64,000 nt of DNA, taken from positions 1 to 64,000 of the forward strand of contig NZ_CP141607.1 in the NCBI RefSeq assembly GCF_035593345.1, written 5' to 3'. The notes below the pieces were generated by a model. The model saw only the letters and a list, made by a program, of their open reading frames with translations. It did not search any database and had not been told where the DNA came from. This document shows, one piece after another, positions 63,498 to 64,000 of this stretch. Source of the DNA: Lelliottia sp. JS-SCA-14 (lineage in GTDB: Bacteria > Pseudomonadota > Gammaproteobacteria > Enterobacterales > Enterobacteriaceae). Within the stretch, counting starts at the first letter, position 1. Each line of letters begins with the position of its first letter. Position numbers and translations under genes: made by a program.

Positions 63498-64000
63498 TTA
63501 CTCATTGGCGTGACTGGTTTTTACCAAGGGTGCATCACCTTTTTGCGACGACACCTGCTCCAGCACATGGATCAGCGAGTCCAGATGACGTGCCGCCTGC
63601 TCGATGTTCGCCTGAGGCGCATTTGTCTCTCCTGCAGCAGGTACCAATTGCCGCAGCTGTTCCTCAACCGGAACCGCGCTGGCGAACGTGCTGGTGATAC
63701 GCCAGACGATCGTCTTCAGCTCGCTACCGGTCATGTACTTGCCTTTCTGCCTGTCCAGCGCATCCAGCTGCGCCGACAAGGCCCGGAGTTGTGCCATTCC
63801 GTCATGCCAGCCTGTCAGTTCACTCGCGGGCAGCGTCCGGCCTGCCTGATATTGCTCCCAGCGATTGACCAGTGCCCGGGTTGCAGGATCATCAGGCCAC
63901 AACGCCTTAGCCTGCGACACCAGGCCCTGACCGTAGCGGAGTCGCCAGCCGGGTGCCAGCGTGGTTATCCAGTTGACCTGACTGGACATGCGCGCAAGCC
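63498..64000 (-). CDS. vasL: Type VI secretion VasL-like protein, C-terminal part (runs off right edge)
   Basis: The frame is open to the right edge, so only the C-terminal 167 residues are visible. The stretch TLAPGWRLRYGQGLVSQAKA followed by LWPDDPATRALVNRWEQYQ is typical of the VasL domain of enterobacterial type VI secretion proteins (ImpA-related). A helical tail follows. It is last in its visible operon before the SanA-like gene. More T6SS genes are expected beyond base 64000. Confidence 0.78.
   Translation of the reverse strand, partial: LARMSSQVNWITTLAPGWRLRYGQGLVSQAKALWPDDPATRALVNRWEQYQAGRTLPASELTGWHDGMAQLRALSAQLDALDRQKGKYMTGSELKTIVWRITSTFASAVPVEEQLRQLVPAAGETNAPQANIEQAARHLDSLIHVLEQVSSQKGDAPLVKTSHANE

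Noticed and set aside
1..64000. oriT, tra genes, resistance genes, tRNA or rRNA genes
   Set aside because: Looked for and not found. A conjugation region may lie outside the window.

Overview
The window looks like part of a large IncFII-type plasmid (or plasmid cointegrate) of an enterobacterium such as Enterobacter, Citrobacter, Klebsiella, Salmonella or Cronobacter. The basis is a complete RepFII control cassette (copB, CopA RNA, tap leader, repA, oriR, paired Ter sites), a SOS-controlled umuDC pair, an F-like leading-region gene set, ccdAB and two partition systems. I see no tra genes, no antibiotic resistance genes, no tRNA or rRNA genes and no CRISPR array. The genus call is inference. 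Base composition changes sharply from block to block, so the window is a mosaic.

Layout. 1-5 kb: truncated parA, an array of eleven 55-56 bp direct repeats, umuDC under a LexA box, and a parM/stbB actin-type partition operon behind three palindromic sites. 5-11.4 kb: leading-region genes (DUF1281, DNA methylase, DUF1380, klcA) separated by GC-rich non-coding blocks, two of which fold into long imperfect hairpins like single-strand promoters; the series ends at an ssb cut off after 13 codons. 11.8-14.8 kb: secreted nuclease nuc and the RepFII replicon. 15.4-21.5 kb: orphan genes, one bounded by two identical 30-bp palindromes, then ccdAB, a large SF1 helicase and a candidate type I toxin-antitoxin locus. 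21.9-26.1 kb: an AT-rich YobI-like membrane P-loop ATPase with a convergent coiled-coil/winged-helix gene, a candidate defence unit. 26.3-31 kb: Tn3-family and IS66-family debris around a redox operon whose MarR regulator and thiol protein are both broken.

31.3-49.1 kb is the most unusual part. Two paralogous autotransporters of about 1,600 residues flank a hybrid histidine kinase/response regulator pair. Three orphan LuxR-type regulators lie in front of the autotransporters and of a small flippase/TupA-like ATP-grasp operon. I read it as one plasmid-borne surface-display island with its own regulation. 49.2-50.8 kb: an intact version of the divergent MarR/thiol-protein unit seen broken at 28.3-29.1 kb, followed by DUF2024 and Rof-like genes. 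51-55.1 kb: a vitamin B6 module (yggS, pdxK, a ptsJ-like MocR regulator, a glutamine amidotransferase). 55-58.5 kb: IS3 debris, broken genes, small genes and two regulators. 58.6-62.6 kb: three overlapping recombinase genes matching the gamma-mobile-trio (gmtY-gmtZ-gmtX). 62.8-64 kb: a SanA-like gene and the C-terminal end of a type VI secretion vasL gene running off the right edge.

Family names come from motif recognition in the translated sequence; no database search was possible.
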